Shown here: in pieces, positions 15,915 through 25,238 of the stretch
Layout: each line of letters begins with the position of its first letter
Numbering within the stretch: the stretch's first letter is position 1
NCBI RefSeq assembly: GCF_000758165.1
Contig: NZ_JNUP01000064.1
Coordinates: forward strand, 1-64,000
DNA: 64,000 nucleotides
Source of the DNA: Spirochaeta lutea
Lineage (GTDB): Bacteria > Spirochaetota > Spirochaetia > DSM-27196 > Salinispiraceae
Direction of reading: 5' to 3'
Notes under the pieces: model-generated
Told to the model about the DNA's origin: nothing
Database searches by the model: none
Seen by the model: only the letters and a program-made list of their open reading frames with translations
Position numbers and translations under genes: made by a program

Positions 15915-15943
15915 TTGACGGTTCCTTGCCCCTGGGCTACTAT
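15915..15943 (+). promoter_or_regulatory. leuS promoter, predicted leaderless
   Basis: TTGACG (15915-15920), 17-base spacer, TACTAT (15938-15943), only 7 bases before the ATG at 15951. No Shine-Dalgarno is present, so the mRNA should begin at or next to the start codon. Confidence 0.68.
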
Positions 15944-15950
15944 TCCTGCC

Positions 15951-18491
15951 ATGAGTAAATATCCATTTCATGACATCGAACGTAAATGGCAGGCAAGGTG
16001 GGAACGAGAACAAACCTTTGCCGTATCGGAAGATCCCTCGGTTCCTAAAGCAAAGCGGAAGTATGTTCTCGATATGTTTCCCTATCCCAGCGGAGCCGGA
16101 CTGCATGTGGGTCATCCCGAGGGCTACACTGCTACCGATATTTACTGCCGCTACCTTCGAATGACGGGTCATCAGGTTCTGCATCCCATGGGTTTTGACT
16201 CCTTCGGCCTTCCTGCCGAAAACTATGCCATTAAAACGGGTACCCATCCCAAAATCACCACAGAACAAAACATCAATAAATTCCGGGAACAGATTAAACG
16301 CCTGGGGTTCTCCTACGACTGGAACCGGGAGATTTCGACCCATTCCTCGGACTACTATAAGTGGACCCAGTGGATTTTTCTCCAGCTCTATAAGAAGGGC
16401 CTGGCCTATGTGGCTGAAATTCCGGTTTGGTACTGTGAGGCTCTGGGAACGGTTCTTGCGAATGAGGAGGTGATTCAGAGCCCCGAGGGTCCCCGAAGTG
16501 AGATCGGCGGACATCCCGTGGTTCGGAAACCTCTGCGGCAATGGATGCTCAAGATCACCGAATACGCTGAACGCTTGCTTTCGGGTCTGGATGATTTGGA
16601 CTGGCCGGAGTCTATTAAGGCAATGCAGCGCAATTGGATCGGAAAATCAGAGGGCGCGAACGTACGCTTTCCCCTGGCGGATAATCCCGAGACGGGGATT
16701 GAGATTTACACTACCCGCCCGGATACCCTCTTCGGCGCCACCTACATGGTCCTGGCCCCGGAACACCCCCTGGTTCAGGAGATTACAACCCCGGAGCAGA
16801 AGAAGGAGATCGATGGGTACATCCAGCGGGCTGCACTTAAAAGCGATTTGGAGCGGACCGAGTTATCCAAGGAAAAAACCGGCGCCTTCACCGGAGCCTA
16901 TGCGATTAATCCCGTAAACGAGGCAAGGATTCCCATCTGGATTTCTGATTACATCTTGATTTCCTACGGTACCGGAGCAATCATGGCCGTACCGGCCCAT
17001 GACGAGCGGGACTTTGAGTTTGCCCAGCGCTTCAACCTGGAGATTATCAAGGTGGTCGCCGATCCCCAGGATCCCGATGCCGCCCTGGTTGAGGCCTTTA
17101 CCGATACGGGGATCAGCGTAAACTCCGGGCAGTTCTCCGGAAAACCCACCGAAACAGCCAAGGAAGAGATCATTCAATGGTTGGAGCAGGAGAAGATCGG
17201 ATCCCGGGCGGTGAACTATAAGCTCCGCGACTGGATATTCAGCCGCCAACGGTATTGGGGAGAACCGATCCCCCTGGTTATCGGCGAAGACGGAGATATA
17301 CAGCCCGTGGCCGAAGAGAACCTGCCCTTAACCCTACCGGAGGTGCAGAGTTACAAGCCCGCCGGCACCGGCGAGAGTCCCCTGGCAACGGTAACGGATT
17401 GGGTGCAAACCATGATGCCCGACGGTTCCGGGCGCCCGGGAAAACGGGAAACGAACACCATGCCCCAGTGGGCCGGCAGCTGCTGGTACTACCTGCGGTA
17501 CCTAGACCCCAATAATCAGGATGTCTTCGCCGCCCGGGACAAGATTGACTATTGGATGCCCGTCGATTTGTATGTCGGGGGTGCGGAGCATGCGGTGCTC
17601 CATCTGCTGTATGCACGGTTCTGGCACAAGGTGCTTTTCGATATTGGGGTGGTGAACACTGATGAACCCTTTATGCGCCTGGTAAACCAGGGCATGATCA
17701 CCTCCTACGCCTTCCAGCGGGGAGACGGCACCCTGGTGCCCACCGATGAGGTATCCGAAACCTCCCCGGATCAGTGGATCGAGACGGCTACGGGCAAACC
17801 CGTCGAGCGGGTTATAGCCAAGATGTCCAAGAGCCTGAAAAACGTTATCAATCCCGATGAGATTATCGAACAGTACGGTGCCGACAGCATGCGCCTCTAC
17901 GAGATGTTCATGGGCCCGCTCCGGCAGTCGAAACCCTGGAGCACCCAGGGCCTCATCGGAATCCACCGATTTCTGGACAGGATCTGGCGGCTCAGCGAGA
18001 GGCCGGTAACCCATGAACCCTCCCCCGCGGAGCTTCAAAAGGTACTGCATAAGACCATTAAAAAGGTAGGCGAAGATACCGCCAACCTGGACTTTAATAC
18101 CGCCATCAGTCAGATGATGATCTTCATCAATGAGGCGTTTAAGACTGAATCTCTCCACCGGGACGCTTGGGAACCCTTTGTTCTGGTATTAGCCCCCTAT
18201 GCCCCCCATCTGGCGGAAGAATTGTGGGAGCGCCTGGGTCATACCGAGAGCTTGGCCTACCACCCCTTCCCGGAATACCAGGAAGAGCTTACCAAGGACG
18301 ATCAGGTAACCCTGGTACTCCAGGTTAACGGGAAGGTCCGCAGCAAGGTAGAGATAGCCGCCGGTACCCCGAAGGAAGAACTTGAACCCCTGGCCCTGGC
18401 CCACGAGCGGGTTCAGGAATATACTACGGGAAAGACCGTCGTAAAGGTGATTACTGTTCCGGATAAATTGGTGAATGTGGTGGTGCGGTAA
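15951..18491 (+). CDS. leuS: Leucyl-tRNA synthetase
   Basis: 846 residues, class I synthetase of bacterial LeuRS length. The HIGH motif is HVGH (52-55, in [15 protein letters not shown]) and KMSKS is at 624-628. Between them lie the editing (CP1) domain with [19 protein letters not shown] and the [19 protein letters not shown] segment; the C-terminal [14 protein letters not shown] domain closes the protein. It charges tRNA-Leu. The open frame continues upstream to 15750, but those residues are translation of the RNA terminator region; [13 protein letters not shown] is the family N-terminus and fits the promoter. Confidence 0.98.
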   Translation: MSKYPFHDIERKWQARWEREQTFAVSEDPSVPKAKRKYVLDMFPYPSGAGLHVGHPEGYTATDIYCRYLRMTGHQVLHPMGFDSFGLPAENYAIKTGTHPKITTEQNINKFREQIKRLGFSYDWNREISTHSSDYYKWTQWIFLQLYKKGLAYVAEIPVWYCEALGTVLANEEVIQSPEGPRSEIGGHPVVRKPLRQWMLKITEYAERLLSGLDDLDWPESIKAMQRNWIGKSEGANVRFPLADNPETGIEIYTTRPDTLFGATYMVLAPEHPLVQEITTPEQKKEIDGYIQRAALKSDLERTELSKEKTGAFTGAYAINPVNEARIPIWISDYILISYGTGAIMAVPAHDERDFEFAQRFNLEIIKVVADPQDPDAALVEAFTDTGISVNSGQFSGKPTETAKEEIIQWLEQEKIGSRAVNYKLRDWIFSRQRYWGEPIPLVIGEDGDIQPVAEENLPLTLPEVQSYKPAGTGESPLATVTDWVQTMMPDGSGRPGKRETNTMPQWAGSCWYYLRYLDPNNQDVFAARDKIDYWMPVDLYVGGAEHAVLHLLYARFWHKVLFDIGVVNTDEPFMRLVNQGMITSYAFQRGDGTLVPTDEVSETSPDQWIETATGKPVERVIAKMSKSLKNVINPDEIIEQYGADSMRLYEMFMGPLRQSKPWSTQGLIGIHRFLDRIWRLSERPVTHEPSPAELQKVLHKTIKKVGEDTANLDFNTAISQMMIFINEAFKTESLHRDAWEPFVLVLAPYAPHLAEELWERLGHTESLAYHPFPEYQEELTKDDQVTLVLQVNGKVRSKVEIAAGTPKEELEPLALAHERVQEYTTGKTVVKVITVPDKLVNVVVR

Positions 18492-18510
18492 AACCATCCC
18501 CGGTTAGGAA

Positions 18511-18545
18511 GGCCCGATACCCGCGTATCGGGCCTGTTTTTTTTC
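18511..18545 (+). terminator. Intrinsic terminator of leuS
   Basis: GGCCCGATAC / GTATCGGGCC 10-pair perfect stem with CCGC loop, followed by TGTTTTTTTT. Confidence 0.96.
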
Positions 18546-18554
18546 AGCCTTTGC

Positions 18555-18563
18555 TGGTATGAT
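18555..18563 (+). promoter_or_regulatory. Extended -10 promoter, leaderless, of the gene at 18573
   Basis: TGGTATGAT, an extended -10 box ending 9 bases before the ATG. No Shine-Dalgarno and no good -35, since the preceding leuS terminator T-run occupies that position. Confidence 0.55.
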
Positions 18564-18572
18564 TAGAATACT

Positions 18573-20051
18573 ATGGAACAGAGTCAGGATTTTCTTACTA
18601 CCCTTCAAGGGGCGGTACAGCAGAAATATGCCCACACTGCTAATATTACCGTCCCGAAACTCAAGGAAAACTTTCATTCCCTGGAGAGTAACTTCCGAAG
18701 TTTGCTTTCCCTCTGTCAACGCAAGGGTATTCTCAGAGAAGATCCTTATAAAAAAGAGCGGCAGATCTCCGAGGTTCAGGCCCCCCGGGATGAGATGTTT
18801 CAAGAATCCTACAAGGAAGATGAGCTTGCCATCCGGTTATCGGAATTCGACTCCCAGCTGGATTTTCTCAATCATTACACCTCCTTCGCCCTGGAAACCA
18901 TGAACCTCAAGGAACTCAAAAGCCTGGTGAGTATGGTTCGTTTTATCCGCTGGACTGAGTTCTCCACCAATTCCACGAAACCCACCACCCGTCTCCTGGC
19001 TGAGGTGTTGGAGAAGATCCGGAAGGGCAGTGACTCTATGGCAGCGGGAGCGGTTAATTCATCCCTGAACCAATGTGCCAAAAATGCCAAGGAAGTAACT
19101 GAAGCCCTCAAACAGATTACCAACCTAAAACGCGAAGAATACAAGCTGGAGATACGGGAACGGATTCTCAGCCAGTGGGATATGGGAACCGCGATGCCCC
19201 ACGACCTGTTCATTAAGGAAGTAAAACGCGCGTACACCGGGGCCGGGTTCATCCAGCCCTTTTACGGCGAGCTTGTTGAAGAGATTTACCAAGAGGATTT
19301 CGACGAGAGCAGGGAAGACTTCCGGAAAAAGGTATTCTCCCGGCTGGAGGTTCCCCAGCGCCAGGTCGCCGAGCCGGTTAAACAGGATGTTCTCAAGGAG
19401 ATGCTCCTGGATGCCCTACGCGCCCTGGGAAATGCCAGCCGTCATCTGGAAATATCGGTTCAGAAGCTTAAGGAAAACAGCGCCATCCTTGAAAACCGAC
19501 CCCGATCCTTCATGGAGCGATTCAGGGAGTGGATCATCCAGCTTTCCAGCGGTAAGGCGAAGGACATCGTGTACGAGGTGGAGTTTATCGATATAACAAC
19601 CTCCGCCCATACGACCCGGCAGATTCAGTTTTCAAGCTTCATTGCCAATCTCGACCGGAAGGCCCGTCTGCTGACCGGCATCATCAATAAGCAGAGCTCG
19701 GCCTACCAAAAGCTGCGCATGGCGGATGAGGACCAACTGTACACCCTGTTGGAAAAAAACCTCTCAGACCTCATCGAAATACATAAGAACCTAGATGCCC
19801 TGGATACCTTTTTTAAGAGCGAGGTATCCCGGTTAAACCGGGATCAAATCCGAGGTATTAAAAACGAGCTTTCTGCCATTAAAAACAATATTCATCAGGC
19901 GAGCCAGCGTAAACACGAATACATCGCCAAGCGAGAAGAGATAGAACAGCTGCGGAAACTCGGCATTTCTCCGGTTTCCGGGGGATCTACCGGATCTCCG
20001 GGTGCACCAAGTTCATCGGGAACCGCCCCGCCCACCGGTCCACCCGTTTGA
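18573..20051 (+). CDS. Conserved-looking coiled-coil cytoplasmic protein, function unknown
   Basis: 492 residues, no signal peptide or membrane helix. Mostly alpha-helical and charged, with long helices at ~90-200 (LSEFDSQLDFLNHYTSFALETMN; NLKELKSLVSMVRFIRW), ~265-330 and ~380-465, and a Gly/Ser/Pro-rich tail (last ~30 residues). A beta segment, YEVEFIDITTSAHTTRQIQF, lies at ~335-355. I recognise no family. It is monocistronic, between the leuS terminator and an inverted-repeat element, with its own extended -10 box. Codon use looks like its neighbours. Confidence 0.75.
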   Translation: MEQSQDFLTTLQGAVQQKYAHTANITVPKLKENFHSLESNFRSLLSLCQRKGILREDPYKKERQISEVQAPRDEMFQESYKEDELAIRLSEFDSQLDFLNHYTSFALETMNLKELKSLVSMVRFIRWTEFSTNSTKPTTRLLAEVLEKIRKGSDSMAAGAVNSSLNQCAKNAKEVTEALKQITNLKREEYKLEIRERILSQWDMGTAMPHDLFIKEVKRAYTGAGFIQPFYGELVEEIYQEDFDESREDFRKKVFSRLEVPQRQVAEPVKQDVLKEMLLDALRALGNASRHLEISVQKLKENSAILENRPRSFMERFREWIIQLSSGKAKDIVYEVEFIDITTSAHTTRQIQFSSFIANLDRKARLLTGIINKQSSAYQKLRMADEDQLYTLLEKNLSDLIEIHKNLDALDTFFKSEVSRLNRDQIRGIKNELSAIKNNIHQASQRKHEYIAKREEIEQLRKLGISPVSGGSTGSPGAPSSSGTAPPTGPPV

Positions 20052-20071
20052 TCCACCTCTAATCCAGCAGG

Positions 20072-20177
20072 TAGTGCACAACGGAGGGTAAGCCACATTT
20101 GGTGAACCGGTACTGCCTGGTGGCCGGCCCCAGGGGCAGCGCCGCCCATGGAGAACGTTCCAGGCATTTGCGCACTA
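20072..20177 (+). repeat. Divergent MITE-like inverted-repeat element, copy E (~106 bp)
   Basis: Outer ends TAGTGCACAAC and ...ATTTGCGCACTA keep the TA-GTGC/GCAC-TA pattern and the 105-106 base length, but the interior differs strongly from copies A-D. It lies in the convergent gap between the unknown gene and the DAHP synthase fusion. It is either a decayed member or a second subfamily. Confidence 0.6.
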
Positions 20178-20240
20178 CAAAAACCGTACACCAACCCAAG
20201 TACTCACTAGGGAAACTACAGCCAGTTGAGGATCCAGGCC

Positions 20241-22157
20241 CTAGGCTTGAACATAGCGGCCCAATACCCGCAGGTCTTCCGTATGGTTCCCCAGTTCTGT
20301 TAGGGCATCCTGAAACACTCCCGGGTCTTGGGGCCGGCTCAGATCCAGGTAAAACATGTAGGTCCAGGGTTTGCCATGAATGGGGCGGGATTCTATCTTC
20401 TGCAGATTCACCTTCCTGTCGGATAGGACCTTCATGGCCTCTAGAAGTGCCCCGGGCCGGTCGGGGGTGGAGAAGACAATGCTCGCTTTGGTGGGGGAAG
20501 GGCTGTCCGGAACCTCGTTCCTGGCGATTATCACAAATCGAGTATAATTAACCGGATTGGTTTCGATACCTTCTTTCAGCACCTGGGCCCCGTAAATGGC
20601 CGCAGCCAGGGAGTTTGCAATAGCTGCAGACTGCTTGGAGCCCTCCTTCATAATCATGGAAACCGAGCCGGCAGTATCGTAGTGGGGAATCCGCGCCCAG
20701 GACGGCCAGGTATTCAGATAGCGCTCGCATTGCAGCAGTCCCTGGGGATGGCTGTACACCCTTTTGATGTCCTCCAGGGTGGAACCGGGCACTCCGATGA
20801 GGCTGTGCTGAATTCTAATCTTTGTTTCCCCGATGATTTTTATGTCCCGGTATTGCAGCAGAAGATCGTAGTTTTCATGGATGGAGCCGGTAAGGGCATT
20901 TTCGATGGGGAGCAGCCCCCGTTGAACCTCTCCCTTCAGGACAGCCTGGAACACATCCTCAAAGTGTTTACAGGGCACGGGCTGAGCGGAATCGAAGCCG
21001 AAGAAGCGTCCCAATGCCATCTCGCTGTAGGCTCCGCGTTCACCTTGGAAGGCCACCCGCGGTACGGAATTCTCCGAACTGCCCGGGGCGGTCCCACCCG
21101 AGGCCCCCGCCGCACCCGGTGATGCAACCACCACCTTGGGTCTTCGGTTTAGTTCCTTGCCGAGGACCGGGCAGAGGGCTTGAATGTCCCCCGAAAGCTT
21201 TTCAAACTGTTCGGGGTATAAACTCTGGGCTCCATCACTGAGGGCTTCTTCGGGGTTCGGATGGATTTCTACGATCAATCCATCGGCTCCGGCTGCCACC
21301 GCCCCCAGAGCCACCGGCAGCACCTTGTCCCGTATGCCGGTAGCGTGACTGGGATCGACAATCACCGGCAAATGGCTCAACTTTTTTACCACCGGTATAG
21401 ACGAAATATCCAAACTGTTCCGGGTGTAGGTCTCAAAGGTTCTTATCCCCCGTTCGCACAGGATGATCTGATCTGTACCATGGGCCATCAGGTACTCCGC
21501 CGCCATGAGCCATTCCTCAATCCGGGCGGCTGCACCGCGTTTGAGGATAACCGGCATACCCATTCCACCGACGGATTTTAGCAGCTCAAAGTTCTGCATA
21601 TTCCGGGCGCCGATTTGGAAGCAGTCAACGTACCCCCGCATCATGGTCAGGTGCTCAGCAGAGACTACCTCGCTGACCACCGGCAGCCCCAGGGATTCGC
21701 CGGCTTTTTTTAGAATCTCCAGGCCCCGCTCTCCCAGCCCTTGGAACGCATAGGGACTAGTTCTGGGTTTGAATGCCCCGCCCCGGAGCATCACTGCCCC
21801 CGCATCGGCAGCGGCCTCCCCGGCCCGCATCATTTGATCTTCACTCTCCACCGCACAGGGGCCGGCAATGAGAGATACCCGGCCGGCACCGATCCGTACC
21901 GGTCCCACAGATACCACGGTATCCTCGGGCTTAAACTCCCGACTCACCAGCTTGAAGGGCTTTGTGAGGGGTACCACCCGCTGAACCCCGGGAAGCACCT
22001 CGACCTCCCGGACATCCAGGGTGGAGGGCCCCACCGCACCGAAGATGGTTTCCTCTTCACCGGTTATCTCCCGGATCTGATATCCCCTGCCCTGCAGAAA
22101 ATCCCGTAAAAAACGCTTCTGATCGGGACTAATGTGCTGATTTAATACGATGACCAT
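20241..22157 (-). CDS. Fusion of DAHP synthase (type I-beta) and prephenate dehydratase with ACT domain
   Basis: 638 residues. Residues 1-~75 are the ferredoxin-like regulatory domain of AroF/AroG-beta enzymes. Residues ~80-345 are DAHP synthase (LIAGPCAVESEDQMM, RGGAFKPRTSPYAFQG, LKRG, DPSHATG). A ~27-residue Gly/Ala/Ser linker leads to prephenate dehydratase at ~370-550 (VAFQGERGAYSE, LLPIENALTGSIHENYDLL, NYTRFVIIA with the catalytic TRF) and a C-terminal ACT domain (PGALLEAMKVLS, IESRP). One chain therefore catalyses the first aromatic step (PEP + erythrose-4-P) and the phenylpyruvate step, probably with Phe feedback through the ACT domain. No chorismate mutase is present in it. A TGATACACT box lies 6 bases before the ATG. 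Confidence 0.96.
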   Translation of the reverse strand: MVIVLNQHISPDQKRFLRDFLQGRGYQIREITGEEETIFGAVGPSTLDVREVEVLPGVQRVVPLTKPFKLVSREFKPEDTVVSVGPVRIGAGRVSLIAGPCAVESEDQMMRAGEAAADAGAVMLRGGAFKPRTSPYAFQGLGERGLEILKKAGESLGLPVVSEVVSAEHLTMMRGYVDCFQIGARNMQNFELLKSVGGMGMPVILKRGAAARIEEWLMAAEYLMAHGTDQIILCERGIRTFETYTRNSLDISSIPVVKKLSHLPVIVDPSHATGIRDKVLPVALGAVAAGADGLIVEIHPNPEEALSDGAQSLYPEQFEKLSGDIQALCPVLGKELNRRPKVVVASPGAAGASGGTAPGSSENSVPRVAFQGERGAYSEMALGRFFGFDSAQPVPCKHFEDVFQAVLKGEVQRGLLPIENALTGSIHENYDLLLQYRDIKIIGETKIRIQHSLIGVPGSTLEDIKRVYSHPQGLLQCERYLNTWPSWARIPHYDTAGSVSMIMKEGSKQSAAIANSLAAAIYGAQVLKEGIETNPVNYTRFVIIARNEVPDSPSPTKASIVFSTPDRPGALLEAMKVLSDRKVNLQKIESRPIHGKPWTYMFYLDLSRPQDPGVFQDALTELGNHTEDLRVLGRYVQA

Positions 22158-22163
22158 TGGTGG

Positions 22164-22172
22164 AGTGTATCA
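22164..22172 (-). promoter_or_regulatory. Extended -10, leaderless, of the DAHPS-PDT gene
   Basis: On the minus strand TGATACACT (22172-22164) ends 6 bases before the ATG, with no Shine-Dalgarno between. TTCCAG lies 17 bases upstream as a weak -35. Confidence 0.5.
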
Positions 22173-22214
22173 CGAAGCAGCGGTGGCTGGAATATCCTCC
22201 CCACCCCCTGGCGG

Positions 22215-22961
22215 TTACTCTCCCGTCCGGAAAACCACCTCGCTGCCCCGCCGAGACATGAACCGGGAGAATTCCCGGGCCAGGACCGACCGGAAGTTCA
22301 TAATCAGGCGTACATAGCGTTGGGTGGACTCCGGGGTTTGGCCGTTTTTGACGCGGTACAATCCCGCGTTGTACACTGCCAGGGCCTCCTCCATAGAATC
22401 GGTTACAGAAACACACCAATCCAGATGACGAATCCCATGAAACACATTCACATCGATATTGAAGAAATCGTCCGGCCGCAGATGGGGAAAGCTCAAATTG
22501 TTCAACTGGAAAACCCCCCGGTCGTAGGAACCGGGATTTGCATTCACTGCCTCAGGCAAAAACCGGCTCTCCACATACGCCAGGGAAAAACTCACCAGGG
22601 CCGGAATATGGTAACGATCCGAATAATACAGGGTGGTCAGGGCCACCTCCTCGGATCCTGTCAGATCGATGAAAAAATCGATAACCAAATCCCGGGTATC
22701 TGGATTCCGGTACAGGGCCAGGGCCGGATTCGGCTGGCTCAGGTACGGCTCCAGATTGATGGGGATGGTAATATCGTCCATCCAAATGGTTTCCTTACTC
22801 GGTATAACCATGGTGACCAATCTGCTCTTTCGATACAAGCGGTGCTGGGCTTGATACTCGGTCAACGGGGTACGGAATACCGCCGGAATGATAGAACTGC
22901 CTGTAAGCAGAAAGGGGAGGATGAATAGGCAAATAAAACGAAATAACCCGGAACGAACCAT
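22215..22961 (-). CDS. Lytic transglycosylase (SLT domain), secreted
   Basis: 248 residues. Signal peptide FRFICLFILPFLLTGSSIIP at the N-terminus. The SLT fold is seen in IPALVSFSLAYVESRFLPEAVNANPGSYDRGVFQLN (catalytic Glu in YVESRF and the GxFQLN motif) and in MEEALAVYNAGLYRVKNG. Such enzymes cut the MurNAc-GlcNAc bond in peptidoglycan, forming 1,6-anhydro ends. The ~100-residue region between signal and catalytic domain is unassigned. It is transcribed divergently from the SpoIIE phosphatase gene (52-base gap) and precedes the DAHPS-PDT gene by 57 bases. Confidence 0.88.
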   Translation of the reverse strand: MVRSGLFRFICLFILPFLLTGSSIIPAVFRTPLTEYQAQHRLYRKSRLVTMVIPSKETIWMDDITIPINLEPYLSQPNPALALYRNPDTRDLVIDFFIDLTGSEEVALTTLYYSDRYHIPALVSFSLAYVESRFLPEAVNANPGSYDRGVFQLNNLSFPHLRPDDFFNIDVNVFHGIRHLDWCVSVTDSMEEALAVYNAGLYRVKNGQTPESTQRYVRLIMNFRSVLAREFSRFMSRRGSEVVFRTGE

Positions 22962-23013
22962 AAAGAAAGCCTCACCTCATACAATCATAACAGAGTACAA
23001 GGATACTCTGCAT

Positions 23014-24705
23014 ATGATTCCAATTCAACTTCCCACACTTCCGGTGATGCGCGGTATTCTCTCGGGCCTGGTTGTACTCTACGGGCTGAGCCTGGCCTCC
23101 ACCCATACCCGGCAGGGCTTCGGGATCTTTGTACTAACCGCAGGCCTGCAGCTGGTACGGGAACTGACACCCTTGAGCAGCCATCCGGTGTTCTTTTCCC
23201 TGATTGAAGGCGTGGTACTCATCCTCCTGCTCCTGCCCATGGGAAGATATTCCCCGGATATCCGGAGACATCTGTTGATAAGCCTGGTTGCCTACCTTGG
23301 TCTTGGAATAGCTTCCGGGCCGGGTTCGGCCCTCCACCAGGTTCTGGTATTCCCGGGCTTTCAGCTGAGCCTCCTCATTATTATGCATACCCGAATCCGA
23401 ACCGAGCGCTACCAGGATCGACTGCACCTAAGCCAGATGAATCAAACCCTCAGCCTGATGAATACCACCCTGAGGTCCATGGGAACCCTCCTGGACGGCG
23501 GCAAGACCGGCGCTGAACTGTACGGAACCATTCTCAGCGGTGCCGTAGAACATGTGTACGCCGATGCCGGAATTCTGTTCCTGGTAGAAGACGGTCAGCA
23601 GGGTATCCTCCGGGTCGAGCAGACCCGGGGCCGCCCACCCCTGCTCCAGGAAATCACCCCCGTGGGCAACTCCGAAGGGGCTGACTACTACAGGGCGGAG
23701 GATCTATTTCCTGCCTCGGCCCCCTATATCCAGGAAGCGATACAGGAGGGTGTAACCCGATGGCACGTCCTGCCGGGGCAGCCCAAGGGCTGCCGTGTTA
23801 TTGGGTTGAGTCCCCTTCTGGTGGATCAGAAGGTCTATGGGATCATCGTGCTGTTTCAGTTCCGGTCGTCCCGCATCCCCCGGGATCATCAGCGCAGCCA
23901 GTATAACCAGTATATCTCCCACGCAGGGATTACCCTTGAAACGGTGTTCTCCCTCTGGAAGGCCCAGGAGCTCCGGCTTCACACCGCTGAGGGTGATTAT
24001 ATCGGCCAGGCGCAAAAGCATCTGCTCCCCAAAGCCCTCCCCCCCGCCCCGGGGGCCGAGTACGAGGTTCTTTCCAGACCGGCCAGGGGTGTTCATTCCG
24101 ACTACTGGGACGTATTCCCCGGACCCCAGGGCAATACCGCCTTTTTGGTGAGCGATATAGCCGGAAAGGGAATGTTATCTACCCTTACCATGACCATCAT
24201 CCGCGGCACAGCCAACCTCATCGGCGGCAGTGAACGTAAGGCCGGGGAGGTGGTTACCTGGCTGAACCGTGCAATTACCAGGCGGTTAAAACTGGACCGC
24301 TTCGCAAACCTGGTGTACCTCAATCTGCAGCCAAGCCTCGGAACAGTAGAATGCGCCGGAACCAGTCACCAGAATATGATGATTTACCGCTTGGAAACGG
24401 GGTCCATTGAGACGGTCACCAGTGACCAGCCTGCCCTGGGCATTGATCCCGGTACCGAATACCTCAGCACCAGCGTCCCCGTGGATAGCGGCGACATCAT
24501 ACTAGTGTATACCGACGGAGTAGTGGAGAGTGTGAATCCCCAGGGCATTCAATACACCTCGAGGAACCTCGCCCGTCTGCTGGTGGAGGCCCATCACTAC
24601 CCGGTTCGGGCGATTCGGGAGCGGATACAGGAGGATTTGCTGCGCTTTGAGGAGGGGGCAGGGAACCACGATGATCAGACCCTGGTGGTTATTAAGGTTA
24701 AATAG
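23014..24705 (+). CDS. Membrane GAF-SpoIIE (PP2C) serine phosphatase, RsbU-like
   Basis: 563 residues from ATG 23014; the open frame runs upstream into the divergent gene. About five membrane helices (~10-130) are followed by a coiled-coil linker (YQDRLHLSQMNQTL), a GAF domain (~165-320) and a SpoIIE-type phosphatase (~350-563: FLVSDIAGKGMLSTLTMTI, ILVYTDGVVESVNPQG, NHDDQTLVVIKV with the metal-binding Asp residues). Such enzymes dephosphorylate STAS antagonists to release a sigma factor. A STAS protein and an RsbW-like kinase follow directly, so they are probably its pathway. The membrane plus GAF part implies an envelope or ligand signal. Confidence 0.93.
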   Translation: MIPIQLPTLPVMRGILSGLVVLYGLSLASTHTRQGFGIFVLTAGLQLVRELTPLSSHPVFFSLIEGVVLILLLLPMGRYSPDIRRHLLISLVAYLGLGIASGPGSALHQVLVFPGFQLSLLIIMHTRIRTERYQDRLHLSQMNQTLSLMNTTLRSMGTLLDGGKTGAELYGTILSGAVEHVYADAGILFLVEDGQQGILRVEQTRGRPPLLQEITPVGNSEGADYYRAEDLFPASAPYIQEAIQEGVTRWHVLPGQPKGCRVIGLSPLLVDQKVYGIIVLFQFRSSRIPRDHQRSQYNQYISHAGITLETVFSLWKAQELRLHTAEGDYIGQAQKHLLPKALPPAPGAEYEVLSRPARGVHSDYWDVFPGPQGNTAFLVSDIAGKGMLSTLTMTIIRGTANLIGGSERKAGEVVTWLNRAITRRLKLDRFANLVYLNLQPSLGTVECAGTSHQNMMIYRLETGSIETVTSDQPALGIDPGTEYLSTSVPVDSGDIILVYTDGVVESVNPQGIQYTSRNLARLLVEAHHYPVRAIRERIQEDLLRFEEGAGNHDDQTLVVIKVK

Positions 24706-24874
24706 CCCTCGGGCTCTTGAGGAATGCAAACTGCAAGGGAGTGTACGGAGGGTAGTACCCAACACCGGATAGACTGGGGGTGCCTGTAATCCGGCTCCAG
24801 AGATAGCGATGTCCCTGGGCAACCCAACAATCCTTTGTGTAGTGCGCACGATAAACAATCTAAGGAGGAAGGCC

Positions 24875-25216
24875 ATGGAACTATCACTCCGGAAAGCCGA
24901 TGAAATCTACATTATCGATGTAACGGGCGAGCTGGACCTGTATAACACCAGCCAGCTCACCGAGCTGTTCCAAAAACTCATGGAGCGCCGTGTGACCCGG
25001 GTAGTAATCAATATGGCAGCCGTCAGCTACCTGGATTCCAGCGGGGTGGGTGCCTTGATCACCATCTATAACCAGGTGCAGCAGAAAAAGATTCGGTTTG
25101 CTATTTCTGGGGTCGGCGGATCCGCCCTACGGGTTATGGAGCTTACCCGCCTGACCGCGTATTTCCCTATGAAGGCAACCTGGGAAGAGGCGTTAGAATC
25201 ACTTAGAAATTCCTAA
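24875..25216 (+). CDS. STAS-domain anti-sigma factor antagonist (RsbV/SpoIIAA-like)
   Basis: 113 residues from ATG 24875 with AAGGAGG upstream; the longer frame to 24809 is not used. Complete STAS domain: GELDLYNTSQLTELF, VVINMAAVSYLDSSGVGALITIY with phosphorylatable Ser55/Ser56. It binds the RsbW-like kinase encoded 22 bases downstream when unphosphorylated. Likely substrate of both SpoIIE phosphatases in this cluster. Confidence 0.94.
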   Translation: MELSLRKADEIYIIDVTGELDLYNTSQLTELFQKLMERRVTRVVINMAAVSYLDSSGVGALITIYNQVQQKKIRFAISGVGGSALRVMELTRLTAYFPMKATWEEALESLRNS

Positions 25217-25238
25217 ATACACCAAAAAGGAGCAGCCC

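Noticed and set aside
15750-15950. N-terminal extension of LeuRS by 67 residues
   Set aside because: The open frame crosses the RNA terminator and its T-run and matches nothing in LeuRS. The promoter and the family N-terminus both point to ATG 15951.
15471-15950. T-box riboswitch upstream of leuS
   Set aside because: The T-box string (AGGGTGGNACCGCG) and the stem I motifs are not present; the terminator lacks the expected antiterminator partner.
24720-24849. Possible decayed copy of the 105-bp element between the SpoIIE and STAS genes (ACGGAGGGTAG, ACACCGGATAG and GTAGTGCGCAC fragments)
   Set aside because: The pieces resemble element parts, but order and orientation do not fit and no terminal inverted repeat remains. 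It may equally be chance, so it is not listed.
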